A stretch of 64,000 bases of DNA from Takakia lepidozioides. Its lineage: Eukaryota; Streptophyta; Takakiopsida; Takakiales; Takakiaceae. Under the pieces are notes generated by a model. That model did not search any database. It was not told the DNA's origin and was given only the letters and a program-made list of their open reading frames with translations. Positions within the stretch are counted from its first letter, which is position 1. Every line of letters starts with the position of its first letter. Positions 42,099 through 55,500 of this stretch are shown here, in pieces. A program made the translations under genes and the position numbers. The stretch is from contig CM060734.1 of assembly GCA_030704615.1 (NCBI GenBank), positions 25,296,001-25,360,000 on the forward strand, given 5' to 3'.

Positions 42099-43160
42099 CT
42101 TCACCGTGTTACATGCTGGAACCATTGGAGATACTTTTGTCCTTGATGGTGGCAGCAGAACTCTAGGAACCTATTTGAGAGCACCAGCTATGGTCTATGA
42201 GAACCAATTCATGACTGAATACATCTACACTCTAACCAAATTTTGAAAATCTTTAAAATCTGCTTAAGAAGAACGCCTCTAGCAGCCCTGCTAACTTGGT
42301 TGCCAAGAAACCTGCAGCACATAGGATAATGGTGGATTTGAAAGAAATACTGAATTGGTGACAATTTGATTTTCATAAACTTCCAAGCTGACCTCAGAAT
42401 CGTGCTCACGTTGCTTCAAACACCTTTCAGGTTGCAAATCATTGTGGGGTCAGTGAATCCTGCTCAGTATGACGAGCCAGAGCTTCCAGGTCAGCTTCAA
42501 CCCTCTTTGGGTGCACCTGTGCGACTACACAGTTCAGTCCTCCCTCTCGCATTTCCAGGTTGTCATGGTCAATTTTATCATCATCCTTAGACAAAGAGTG
42601 CTTCTCTGCTCCAGCTTGCTATAAGATCATGCCCTTCCTGGCCATTTTTGAGATAGGTAACGGCGACGAGGAACATTGAAAAGCCTCATCTCTTTTTCTC
42701 CCAACCCAGAAGTTTCCATGTCCAACTTTGATCATGCCCTCATCTTCCAGTCCCATCAGGTGCTCATCGCCCTCTTCTTCCGTCCTGTGCTTGATGAGGT
42801 TCTACCCTAGCTTGGCAGCGTGACCTCTCTTCCTCAGAACTTTCATGCATGAAACAATGTTTTTCAAATTAACGCTCTGTTTCCCAGACTGGTGATTGGT
42901 GTGCGGTCTGGGAAATAGAGAGCTAGTATAAAGAACATCTACCCGCAGATTCCTTGTAGCTATCGATTCACAGGGGATGCAAGAGTCTGCGCGCTCTGCA
43001 TCTGCATCCTGATGCACGTTTGCAAATACAACCGTTTTTTTTGGCTCATGTTCCCCCTAGGCAGCAATTTTCATGTACCTGGGCAGGAGAAAATCTTGCC
43101 TTAAAATCAATAAGTTACATATAAATTGTTTTTGGCATTACTTGGTAGTTGTGCCACATT
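42099..43160. other. Upstream region of the splicing-factor gene, no gene recognised
   Basis: Short open stretches exist (one at 42049-42246 begins inside the LTR repeat) but none resembles a known protein. This is probably intergenic and upstream regulatory DNA of the gene starting at 43568. Confidence 0.4.
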
Positions 43161-43270
43161 CACCGTGGATGGTGGCGGCTCACGGAGTCCGTTGCCGTTA
43201 ATGGTGACGAGCTCCGTGGATCGTCACCGTCCACGGCGACGGACGTCGTGAGCCGCCACCATCCACGGTG
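43161..43270. repeat. Cruciform-forming nested palindrome
   Basis: Exact 24-bp arms at 43161-43184 and 43247-43270 (outer end CACCGTGGATGGTGGCGGCT) enclose a 62-bp loop. The loop holds a second pair (GTCCGTTGCCGT and ACGGCGACGGAC, one mismatch) and an inner pair (GGTGACGA and TCGTCACC). It lies 298 bp upstream of the U2AF65 start codon. Confidence 0.9.
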
Positions 43271-43567
43271 ACGGTCACCGAGACACCGTGCCCGTCACCG
43301 TCCAAATAATATTCCATATATTTTCTCCTCATCCTTTCTTGGAAAATAAAATTCGGCCTCTCTCAGGCCTTCCCAAAAAAAAAAAGAGAAAAAACTGTGG
43401 GTGCCCTAAGAGACTAGGTGGCCACAGTTGAAAGACTGTGCGGAGCTGCTCGTGGCCTCTCTGGGCTTCCTCGGAATTGAGCTTACGGAGGGACCTTGAA
43501 AACAATTTAGACTGTATCGCACGGTGGTATTGGGAGGTGAGATTGTAGGTTACGGGTATTTGAAGAT

Positions 43568-46500
43568 ATGGCGGACGAAGGGGTGCCCTATGAAGATGGA
43601 GACTCACCTTCGCCTAGACACGGGGACTATGGTGTGCAGTCCGGTTACGATGGCCACACAGACCGGGAGAATGGAGATAGGAAACGAGAGGTTTCTTCTC
43701 TTCTCCTTCCTTCCTATGGTCTCATATTCTGTTAGAGCTACTATCTGAACAACCGAGTTCTGTGCAAGTGATTGCTGGTTATTCGCCGCGTGTTGACAGG
43801 CACATGGTGGTGTCCCGTGATGTTTCGGCCGGTAGAGGCCGCGGGACCTCTGTTAGAAGTTCTGCATTACCAGTTTTGATGGCAGCTAGTCATTCTCACC
43901 TGTTCTTTTGTCCCCATCATCACTTCGACCGAAACTGAAACCTTTGGCAATTAAGTCTCTGGGAGTATGTGGTCCGTTACTGGTCTGGCAAATTACGTTT
44001 CGGAGACCGGTAATGGTGTTTAATGACATTGGTTTTCAGGACAGTGCAATTCATTTTTTGGACTTTTTATTTGTCCTTTTGAACTCTTTCCTGGGGCTGC
44101 GTGTTGTTTTATCAGCTCGTATGTCTCTCTGCAATCATGTCGCTCTTCACCTACACCTGCCTAATTCTCCTGCACTCTGGTGCCTTGTGGTCTTGGATGA
44201 AAGTCTGGCATGTCCTTCATGCAATGAGATTCGTAGTCAGTTGGAGGTAACAAACTTACCTCTACCTGAAGTGATTTTGAACTCTTTTTGGTTGCCTGAG
44301 GGAACTGGCCTCACATCATGCTCTGATGCTTGCTCTCAGATGAATCAAGGAGCAGCTTGCAGTCTGCATAAGTAGCTCCGAGCTAGACTATACAGGTTAA
44401 GGACGAATGTCAGGGGAACAGCGTTGCTGTCTAGATAGCTGTATTGCTATGGGATGATCAAGTTTGCTCCTACCTCCATCAAAGGTTGCTGTGTGGTGAT
44501 TGCTGAAAATATGAAACTTACCAGCTGTCCTTAGCTTTTGGCAGGTTCCTTATCATCGGTCCTGGCTTGCAAAGCATGGGCAAAGTGGCCTTTTTGTTTC
44601 TAGTATGCTAATATGGTAGTTTGCCTCTTTATAGTAGAGATAGTATCAACGACTCCCGGCCTTCTTTCGATATGAATACTTTTGCAGTCATTACTCCACC
44701 ATCTTGCCAATGGCTATGTAAGCTGTTAGCAACTCATCCGGTCGAGTACTAATTCATGAGCTGCCTTCTAATTGACTGAGCGAGAAATTTCCCAGTGTAC
44801 TTGTCTCAGCCAATTGTAAGTGCATTTTGCAGATCTTGCACAATTGGTTAACGTTTTAATGGTTGCAACTGTTGCCCATTGTCGTTCCTTCATGTGCATA
44901 GTTAGGAGGACAACGGTTAAGAGCACTGATGTCGAGAAAGGTTGAAGGAGAGATGCCTTCTCTGTCACAAAAGTGTCTGTATACATGGCTCCATCACCCC
45001 ACTTCTGTTCCAAGTTTATGATCTGCCTTTATTCTTCCAAACGTAGTAGGTTGTTCTGGTCACTCAAGACTTTGAGCTGTGACATAATTGTTGTTATGGC
45101 TTGTCCTTGTTAACTATTTATTTTTGGCTTGGTGGAATTAGATTTTAGCACCTCTGATTCTTCATATGCTCTAACCCAACATCTGTCTGGCCTGAGGTAG
45201 AGAGGTGAAGAGAGTTTAAGATTCGCTATCTGTTGGTATTCTTATGTGCAGCGTGCTTCTCATGAGCCAGAGAGAGAAAGGCAGAAGAGCCGAGATAGAT
45301 ATCGAGACAGGGACAGAGACCGTCACCACAGAGATGACAGAGACCGTGACAGGGATAGAGGGGATAGAGATCGAGAGTGCCATCATAGCCAGGATCGTGA
45401 GAGGTAAGTATACCCAAGCAATATATGGCCTTGTCTGCTTGGATTCCGTTGCAGTTGGTTGTATGCTGTGATGGGGCTGATCTTTTATCACTGCTTTTAC
45501 CATTCTGGTGCCTTCATAGCTATTTTGCACAAACATAGTTTCGACCTTAAGAGTTGTTTTCAATTATTGGCAAAAATCAAGCAGAATTTGTTCTGGTTAG
45601 TATGTCCATGAAGAATCAACAGTTTGATTATGTTGGCCCACTTTAGCAAGAATGCTGGCTGGCTTGGTGTATGCATGGAGCATGGACAGTTGGCATCCTG
45701 TCAAAGGCCAGGTTGCACTTCATATGGTGGACACTGTTTTCTCTGATTGGTTGCAGACAAAGCCGGGAGTACGACCGTGGCCGTGACACAAGATATAGGC
45801 ACCGGTCTCACTCCAACTCTCAGGGAAGGTCACGGGACCCCTCTCACTCACCTTCCCGATCACGTTCACGGTCATGGGACCGCAGAAGGTAAGGTAGTAT
45901 ACTTTCTGCACTGGTTCTGTAGCTGGCTAGTCAAGTTTGTATAGGCTTGCTACAGAGTTGTATTAGTGTTTTCTGTTTGCTAAGGCTGCTCCTAGGTTCC
46001 GGACATGGTTGCATATATAATCTAGTAGTGGCCACCATATATAATAGACCCATGGAATTCAACTCTCTCTTACAGCTGGCGATAAAAGCAAACCTGTACA
46101 GTATGACAACCCTGAGAGGTATTACTAAGCGTGATTATGAAGGTAAAAACCACTGTCTCAAAACTGATCCAGCTGTCTCCACTTTCCTGCAGCAAGCGGA
46201 CTAGTGGGTTTGATATGGCACCTCCGGGGGCAACTGTTGTCCAAGGTGCTTCAATGCCAGGTCTGTGATTTTCTGCAGTTCCCTAAGGCTTTTATGGTGC
46301 AGCAAGTTTATTATTGCATTTGATTTGGAAAGTGCAGTGAATTTGCTTGCTTCATAGCTTTGGCCCAATATGATGTGTATGGATCTGTGTACTTCAGGAG
46401 GAGTTGATGATCACTAGATGTAAGGGCATTCAAGCAAAGATGTAGAGATAATCCATGCATTTAAGCTGTTCTGGGTCGCAACAGGGTTATGCCAGATTAT

Positions 46501-49500
46501 TCATTGCCCCTGCATTTCTACTCATTTATGATCTTCTTTTCAAGATTTGTGGAGGTAGCCAGAGGCTAAAGATGCCGTCCCTTCTGACTTGTCTAGGGTT
46601 GGCACTAGATCTATCATAGAGGGACAGACCAGTTCATGCATGCACTAATCCTGCACTGCTAGACACCTTACACACACACACCTGCATTCATCCAGGCTTG
46701 TGGCTGTTGCACTTTTATGAGATGTGCTTGGGGTCAGTGGACCTCGTTATCACAGACTGGCACTGAGGAAGTCTGTTCGCTTGTGTTTGCTTGTTGTTTT
46801 CTTGTTGTTTGTTGTTTGTGGCTGTCTATGTTTGCTTCGTTGGTTCGAAAGGCATCAACAAGACGCACTCGCGTGCCCCTCTTTGCCCTCTCTCCACGAA
46901 GCGCATAGGGTGCCTGCAAGGGTTTGAATGGTCGACAAGGGAGTGATGGAACGGTGGATCTTTGCTCATCCCCACCCTTTCTTAGCTACTCTTGTCGTTT
47001 CAATAGTTATATGCTTCTCAAATTGCAGCTGAGTCAAGATTGAAGGTGTAGAGGTTCTTCACAAACTGGATCCTTACATGGAGTCAATACGCCCGTAGAA
47101 GGTCAGAGTTAAATTGCATCATTGTAGAGAACAGTTACCTTAATGCGTAGATGTCTGTTTGCACATCATGGCTATGTTACCTCAGGTGGGTCTGGGCCAT
47201 GGACTATATTGTGATATCATTTTCTTTTTACCTCCTTGTTTTGATTACTATGAGCCAGTAGTTTGAATACTTATGTGGTTGGAGACAATAATCTTCTTGC
47301 CTTCAAATTGCAGGCCAAATTCCTGGGATGTCTCAACCAATGCCAGGGGTCTTTCCAGGAATGTTCCCTTTTGGGGGCACACAGGTGCAATCTTGAGCTT
47401 GTAACACTCAAGCTTCTCTTATTGGATGTAAAGGGTTAGACTTGACTTCAAAGTTTGTCAGGTGTCACATTCTCTATGCTTTTCCACTTGAGGTAGAACT
47501 TATCATATGAATAATATCCATGGGTGGCATTTTTTCCTGAAAAATAGACTGGTGGTGCAGTTTGGAGGCCTGCCTGCAATGCCAGCGCAAGCCATGACTC
47601 AGCAGGTACTTCAATCTTCCTATATGAGATTGCCAGGTCTTGTTCATTTCAAATTGCAAGCTTTGAATAATACATGTTAAGTTTAATATGTTAGTCATCA
47701 AATTGCCATAGCTGAAAACTGTCACCTTGGGATACCTATGTTGATTATAGTTTCCTTCCCCTCACTGCTTTTGTCAGTAAACCCTCTGAAGCCCAATCTT
47801 GTGAGTTTCTCTTGATAAGTACATCTCCCTGTAAAACTACAGGATACTATGAGGGTTTGACACAGGTCAGGTGCATGCATGCAGGCTACCAGGCATGCGC
47901 GTCGTGTCTATGTGGGAGGCCTTCCGCCAATGGCCAATGAGCAAGTGCGTAGTCTGTCAATTTATGCTGATTTGCATTTAGCGAGTGGCAAGGAAAGGAC
48001 TGCATTAGGTTATACACATGGCCTATCAATGCCAATATGAAGATGTGTCTTGCTGGTTGCTTGCGAAACATTGCAGTTGTATGTTTTGTCAATGCTTTGA
48101 GGAAGGATTTGGAACCGCCCTTCTCCACTGTGTCTCAGCATACTGGGCACCACCTTTGAGTGCATGTGCGAAAATAAACTTATTTCTAGATGAAGGGGGG
48201 AGTTCAAGGGGTTTCTCTGCCCCTAAACTTCAGTTCTTTCTTTTTATGTGTTTGTTTTTCAGACGGTCGCCACATTTTTCAGTCAGGTGACGCTGCTGTT
48301 GTTAGTCCCTTCAGGATTCCAGTTCGCAAGCGCCTAGGATACTCGTGTTAGAATCTCACCTGCCATGGGAATGATGTAGACACTTACATACAGTTACTGC
48401 TCATTCTATCGTGGTTAAAAATTGGCAATCTGTAATCTGCTTTGCATTAAGGCAAGTCTGGTTCTGTGCATCTCAAGGTTGTGCCTGCCGCAGTAGATTA
48501 TGTATGCTGTATTTATCTGGAGTTAGCTTGGCTGCAGTGGCAGGGCATATGTGTGTGGCCTCTTTGTCTCTGGTTGTTCATGCTGTGTCTTGTCAGAGAT
48601 CACTGGATTTCTCTAAGGTAAACAGTATTAAACAGACCATATTACCTTACTTCGAAGTTCGGAGTGTTCTATTGTGTCTGGTATCCCTAGGACCTTGGAA
48701 TGGTATTTTTGTGCCGTATGGGTGGATAATAGGTGTTACTTTCTCATGTCAAAACACCCTGTTTTGCTTTGTTCATTAGACGATCGCCACGTTTTTCAGT
48801 CAGGTGATGGCTGCTGTTGGAGGAAATACTGCTGGACCAGGTACTCTCTTTCTTGGAATGCTTTGTGATTCCATGTGAGATTGGATCCATGGTGCACCTA
48901 GCCAGAGCATGATGTGTACTTTAATTCATCATATCAATAGAGTCATAAAGGTATGGACGGTCTATCTGAGACAGTATATAGTTGGTGTTTCAAGAAAATG
49001 CTGATTGCTCTGACATAGTCTTCCCGTGACAGTTGGTGAGTAATTTTAGACCGGGATAAACATATCCACTTGAAAAATCTGTTGGCCAAGCATATGTCTC
49101 TGTACAGCTTACACAGTCTTATGTTGTGGGAGCAGGAGCGCTTTTGTTAGCCACATCCAGCCCCCAAGGTTAATAGTATAAAGGGACTAGGGTTCCACTT
49201 AATCACTTGCAGTACCTGCTACTCTGTTCTCTGCTTAGGCTGTAGACAGAACTACAGAGGTGAGCAGAGAATCCTTGAACTTCAGAGATTGTTGGTTGGT
49301 TTTGCAAAGGCATGAAGGAAAACCTTGGTTTCTAAATGCTGAGCTTGGGTACTGCAGGTGATGCCGTCGTTAATGTCTACATCAATCAAGAGAAGAAGTT
49401 TGCATTCGTGGAGATGCGCACTGTTGAAGAAGCTAGCAATGCTATGGCCCTTGATGGCGTCATCTTTGAGGTACTCAAGAAGAACCAAGGACATGTCTAA

Positions 49501-52500
49501 ATGCTATATGGATGCCCTCTGGTCCCCGCATTCCTCAAGCCCAAGTAGGTCGAAGAATTTCTGAAAAGCTCCTGAAACTCTCTTATGAAGAGAGCAAAAT
49601 CGACCATGTAGTTGAAACTTATTTCCTATTAACAAAATCATAGTGGTAGTGCTGCTGGCAGTCTCATCTTTATGCAAAACTGACTGTATGGATGTTTTGG
49701 ACAGGGGGTTTCAGTAAGGGTGAGGAGGCCAAGTGATTACAATCCCTCAATGGCTGCCACTCTTGGTCCAAGTCAACCCAGTCCTCACCTCAATCTTGCT
49801 GCTGTTGGCCTGACCCCTGGGTACATGCTATGCTTAGGCAACCTTCTTGTTACAACAACAAATACTTGGCTGGTTGCTGCCAAAGCTGGGCACTGAAAAT
49901 TGTTACATTTGCATGACGCACAATTGCTAATAGTGTCACTTAAGCCTAAGATGTGTCCTTAAGGCTTACTTGATAAAATAGTGGAAAGACCAGGCATAAA
50001 TGTAGCTCTTGGTCTTAGGTTAACAATAACAAGTAGACAGGCATGTAGATTAGGACAGTTAGTTGACATGGATGTGTAGAAGGGCTATAACAGAATGTAC
50101 TCACTCATAAGACGTTGTTTGCCGTAGCCTTGTGGCCATTGACCCTTCGCTCAGTTTGAGTGGAACACAAAGGGACAGAAACTACCTTTGTCAGGGGCTG
50201 ATGCTGGTAGTCGGACTTACCTTGGAACAGACAATTAATCCGAGTTTTCCAGATATCCTCTAGAAATCCCTTCACACAGCATCAATCTGCTGTGTGTGGT
50301 TTGCCCAATAACTAGGCGGGCCTGGGCTTTTGGCTCAGCCTCGACTCTTTCAAGTTGGTAAACAGAGGTTCAGGCACAATTCCCTTGATGGATTTGAAGA
50401 GGGCGTCTCTCTCGTGAGAGTACCCAGGACTGTGAATCAGAAAATGAATATTGTCTTCAGGTTGCCCACACAACGGGCAATTGCAATCCCTCTTTCCTCT
50501 TTGCATCTGTTTGCTGTTCAACGGTAGGCTTCCCGCCCTGAGTTTAAATTTCAGTCTAGTGCCGAGGGTGGGTAAACCCTTGAGGTCATCCATGATGGCC
50601 TCTCCCATGTCACAGACTGGAAACAAGTTCAGGGAAGTGTTCTGCCTAACCTCATTTTCATCAGACAATTCCTGGCAACAGACATGGCTTTGGACACTAC
50701 AGCCTCTAAGTCAGGTTTATCCAGCAGGGTCAAGACTTGCGGGCTTAGATTCAGATCCTTGAGAATTCTACTCTCTTCCGCCAGGACTTGGCCTGTTTGA
50801 CAGGGCGATCCTGCTTCCAAGATATATTGTCGATTAACTTAGGATATCTGATATTAGACATATGTTGCAGCTGAACCCACCATCTGACCTTGAATTCATC
50901 TCGTCGGGAGCTTAAGGAAGGAATGCCAAACTCACCATGAACAGCCATGTTGGCTGTTTTGGAGCATGCTGACATGCACTCCTTAAGCACCCGGATTCTA
51001 AAGACTTAGCCTGGTTGGAGTTATCAACCCATACTGCAGATGCGTGCTCCAAGGCAGGCCTAATAACGTGGCAAAGCATGGTTTTTTTTACTTCAGAGGT
51101 GATCCCTCTGATTTAGTGAGACCCAGCACTTTGCGCTTGCCAGATTGAACGACTTTTTGAATATGTGCATCCCAATTACAGTTGGAGGACAACTCAATGC
51201 CAAGGTATGTGTAGGAAGGGAGGACCGGATTCTCTTGGCTTCCCCACTGCCACTTGGGATCACCTCCTCCCTCTCCTCGGTCGTTGAAAGCCACCACTGC
51301 GAATTTACTGACATTAGCCTCTAGCGCCCAAAGGTCAAAGTATCTCTTCGCGCAATCAATCAACTCCTGGAGATTGGAAGGAGTCTCCCCTAGCCTGCAA
51401 AGTCATCCGCAAACATAAGGGCTGGTATGGTGGCATCACCCACCCTTAACCCAAATCCCTCACTTTCCGTATCCTCGAGGAGTTGATTGATGAAAACATT
51501 GAAGAGCAGAGGGGAGAGGTACATCCTTGAGCTACACCCTGGTCTATGTCAATGAAGTTAGACTTTTGTCCATTAACGGTGACACAGCTTTAGGTGTGAG
51601 CATACAAGTTATGGACCACTCTCCACATCTTTCCCTTGATCCTAGATGACCAGAGTCGGAGCCATAGACCATCTCTCCACACTGTGTCAGCCTTTTTGAC
51701 ATCCAAGAAAAAGACAAAAGTGGGTTTCCCTTCTTTTTCTCTTCCCCGGATTATCTGGCTTAGAGTGAAGATATGATCCACACACCCCCTGTTTCTCTGT
51801 AAGCCAGCTTGGCCTTCGTGGAAACAACCTCTAGATTCCAGATCAACCTGGAGACAAGTACTTATAACTCTGCAAAATATCTTGCCAACTGCATTGAGAT
51901 CATTACCACCATAGTGGTTTGAGTTTATTTCACTATATAACTTGTCCCAACATAATTTCTTCGGAGACCTTACACGCAGATTGATATCTTTGCGGATCTG
52001 GTAGTACCCAGCCCACATTTCTTTGTTGGCTTTCAAATTGCAGCACTCTTTATAGAGGACTCGTCTCTCGGCTATCTTGAGTTTGATCTCATTGGTCCAC
52101 CAAGTAACAGCACTACCGCAGACAATTCGTTTCCTCCCAATGATCTTGTCAGCCACAGAGGAGACGAAACTCTCCCAAGAGTCCACCGCTCTTTCGACTT
52201 CATTTCTTGCATTGCCAGAGCGAGACTGAAGATCTTGGAGTGAATGGACAAAGTGGGGTAGAGCCTCTTGCAAGGCCTGGACATACTCAGCCTTGATCTC
52301 TTCATTTTGGAATTTTTCTATAACAAAATGGAGTTTGGGACGAGAGAAGAGCTCTTTCTCTAAGCCTTTCCCTCTCTGTACCCTCACATCTGTTCTTCTC
52401 TTCAATTATGAGGCAGGTAAGAAGTCAAATGTACTCTAGACGAAGTGTGCAACTTTCTAGAGCTTTTGCCGGAGGTACTTGCCTTCCTTTGCCTTGTTTT

Positions 52501-55500
52501 GGCTGTCTGGTGTCCTAAAGCTCCATGATCTGAGGGATATCCAACAAGATGTGGGCTAGTACAACTTGCTGTATTAAGTAAGAACAGTAAAATGCTCCAT
52601 TGAACAAATTTTCATTTTGTTTTCGTCTTAGGAGTGCTGCTGGGGGTGCTGATGGACCTGATCGGATCTTTGTTGGAGGATTGCCGTACTATTTGACAGA
52701 GGTCCAAATCAAGGAGTTGCTTGAATCTTTTGGGTAAAAAGACTGCACTATGTAGTGACTGTCATTTGAAAGGATGCTTACAATCTTTTTCGAACCTTTG
52801 AAGGACCTAAGAGTGATCCAAAAGCTGTTGGGGCTGGGCTTTAGCAGTAAGTGCGGGTTGTAAACGTGGCCAAAATCTATGCGTGGTAGGTGACATGCTG
52901 ATTGGAGGTTGGACTTCTTCAAGTTATCACAGACCCTACCTTTCTTCCATACTTTCTTTGCTTGGTTGGCTGCAGGCCATTACGTGGCTTTGACCTCGTG
53001 AAAGACCGAGACACGGGCAATTCCAAAGGTTATGGTTTCTGTGTGTACCAGGTATTGACCTATCAAGACGAGCTCAGTACCCTTTTTCATTTGTTAATTC
53101 TATGGAGAGAGACGCGCATCTATTTTTTGTGTTCCTGCAGTTATTTCAAGAAATTGTTCAGGATCTCGTATCTCTAGAAATTCTCCTCTCGTGACTTCAA
53201 CGTGTTACCAGGGTAGGAGAGGAGTTAACAAATGTGTATTTTCTTTCTGGGTGAGGAGTTGATAGGTTTCAGAATCAGTCTGAGTTCCCCCCTGTTTCAG
53301 AAGTCTACAATCAACTGGCAGTCATCCTTTTGAAAAATTCTTTTGCCTTAACCAAACTCTCTGGCACCTCTAGTCACTTACCTTTGGCTCTCTTTGAGGC
53401 TGCTGTTCATCTGTCATGTATTTATTTTGTTGGTGGATCCAAAACCTGCAGGACCCAGCTGTTACGGACGTTGCTATTGCTGCCCTCAATGGCTTGAAAA
53501 TGGGTGACAAAACTTTGAGTGTACGTCGTGCCTCAGCCAGGTGAGGTTGTCTCATTTCTTTTCTCCCACCTTTTTATGCACCCCATCTGCTGTTCCAGTT
53601 TCAGCCCTGCCTTGGCCTCGATTGCCTGTGTCCTTTGTGACAGACCTTATGCACCACACCGCCTCGACTTTTGGCCATCCAACTGCTGCCAAATACAACT
53701 TCTATCACATAGGTGACTGTGTACATTCCTATGTAAATCCTCTTTCCAATGGGGTTGGATTCCCATATGCACGATGAGACTGTCTCCAACTTTGCTGTTT
53801 ACAGTTCTGCATTCAGGAGTCCTGTTTTGCACAGCCGGTAACGGGCTACAAGGGCCTTAGGGGTTGTGCGTGCGCTTGGGCATCAATAACGTTCCTTTTC
53901 TACACTGGCAAGCATATGCAAGGACGGACCTATGCCACTTAGGTCTCAATCTCCCTGAGCTTGGGAGTTTGGTAACTGTCGAGGGTTTTGTTACTGACAG
54001 TCAATCTGACTGCAGTGGCCAGCCGAAGCCAGATCAGGCCAATGTGTTGGCACAGGCTCAACATCAAATAGCAATTCAGGTATCATATTGTTGTCTTGTC
54101 ATGATTATCTTCATGTAGGAGGAATACTCTTCATAAGATTTCTGTGCTTTGACATGAACCGACATCCAGTGCAAATCTTACTGTGAGCAAGAAAGACAAC
54201 GACACTTGACCGTGCATTCTCAATTGTAGTGGTCGTGACAGTGCACTACATAGCAATTGTAATGTACAGAAACGTTCCTATTGTGCTTGAGAAATTACAA
54301 CCAGAATATATTCCACAGAAAGAAATTGGTTGATGTCTAACAGAAGAGTGTGGAACATGCAGAAGCTGGCCTTGCAAGCCAGTGGCGCCAATGCAGTGGC
54401 TCTGGGTGGATTGCCAGGTATGATGGGGATACCATCAGGATTAATTGCCAGCATGATGCCTGGTATGGGCAATGGCCTTTCTCCTTCACTCGAGACACCC
54501 ACTAAAGTCGTTGCCTTAACACAGGTGATTCTGACCCCTTTCATGGCCTCTTGTATGGATGTGTCATCACCTAGTATATGTCACTGACATTGAATTGGTT
54601 ATCGTGCCAAGCACTCTTCGTGGATTTCTCCACGAGATGCAGGATGCATTGTGTTTAGCTTGCTTGTAGCTATCAAGCTATGGGCGTAGGCGGATGAACT
54701 ACGTTCGATTGCTTGACCTGCGGCTTCGTCCATAGCACAAAGAACAACTTGAACCTAAAGCGATCCTAAGTGAGGACCTCCTCGGATGATTCAGGAACAC
54801 CCTGCCTGGTAGGCTTAATTAAGCACTGTAGGCCCCTAAAAGGCAAATCCCCGGGCTTGCTTCTTCTCCAAAAGCCCCCTTTCCCTAAGGAAGAGAGCTT
54901 CAATTATTTCTATTTTTCCTTCTCCTTCGGCCTCTCATTCGGGAATGAGCTATGGGAACAAAGTGGGTAAATCCGGGCCTAGAGTTCCCGCAAAGCGGGG
55001 GCGGATCGGAAGAACCCTAAACCCTAAATATATATATATGTATATGCTGCACTCCGCGGCCTAGTGCTGTTGGAACCATCAGCAATGGCGTCAGAGTTTC
55101 CATAGTCCAATGAATTGGAAGGGAATCAGTGTTTTAACCGTTATTATGCAGTCGTGGTATGAACTTGGTCTTCATAGAAGCAGATAAATAAATAATAATA
55201 ATAATAATAATCTTTGATTCTGGCTGATAAAGACCATCTATCATATTTGTTGCAACTGCTTAAAGTTTGGCAAAGCAAGATATGTCTGAAACCTGGGTGC
55301 TCCAGTCAATTGGGAGTACTGGAAAGTTGACAGGGTTCCTGGTCAACAGAGTATGTTTCTGAATTGGTATTCCTAGCTGTAGTCAATTAGCAATACTCAC
55401 ACTGGTAAGTTGTGACATCATCTCTTTACTTAAGTCTGGCTTTTCAATTGGCAACTTTTTCGCGTTTTGAAAGTAATGCTATGAAGACAACTGTGTGGAT

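Noticed and set aside
42049-42246. 65-codon ORF after copy C
   Set aside because: Begins within the LTR repeat and has no recognisable family or splice context.
43908-44375. 155-codon ORF as a separate gene
   Set aside because: Lies wholly in U2AF65 intron 1, has no domain and no support beyond openness.
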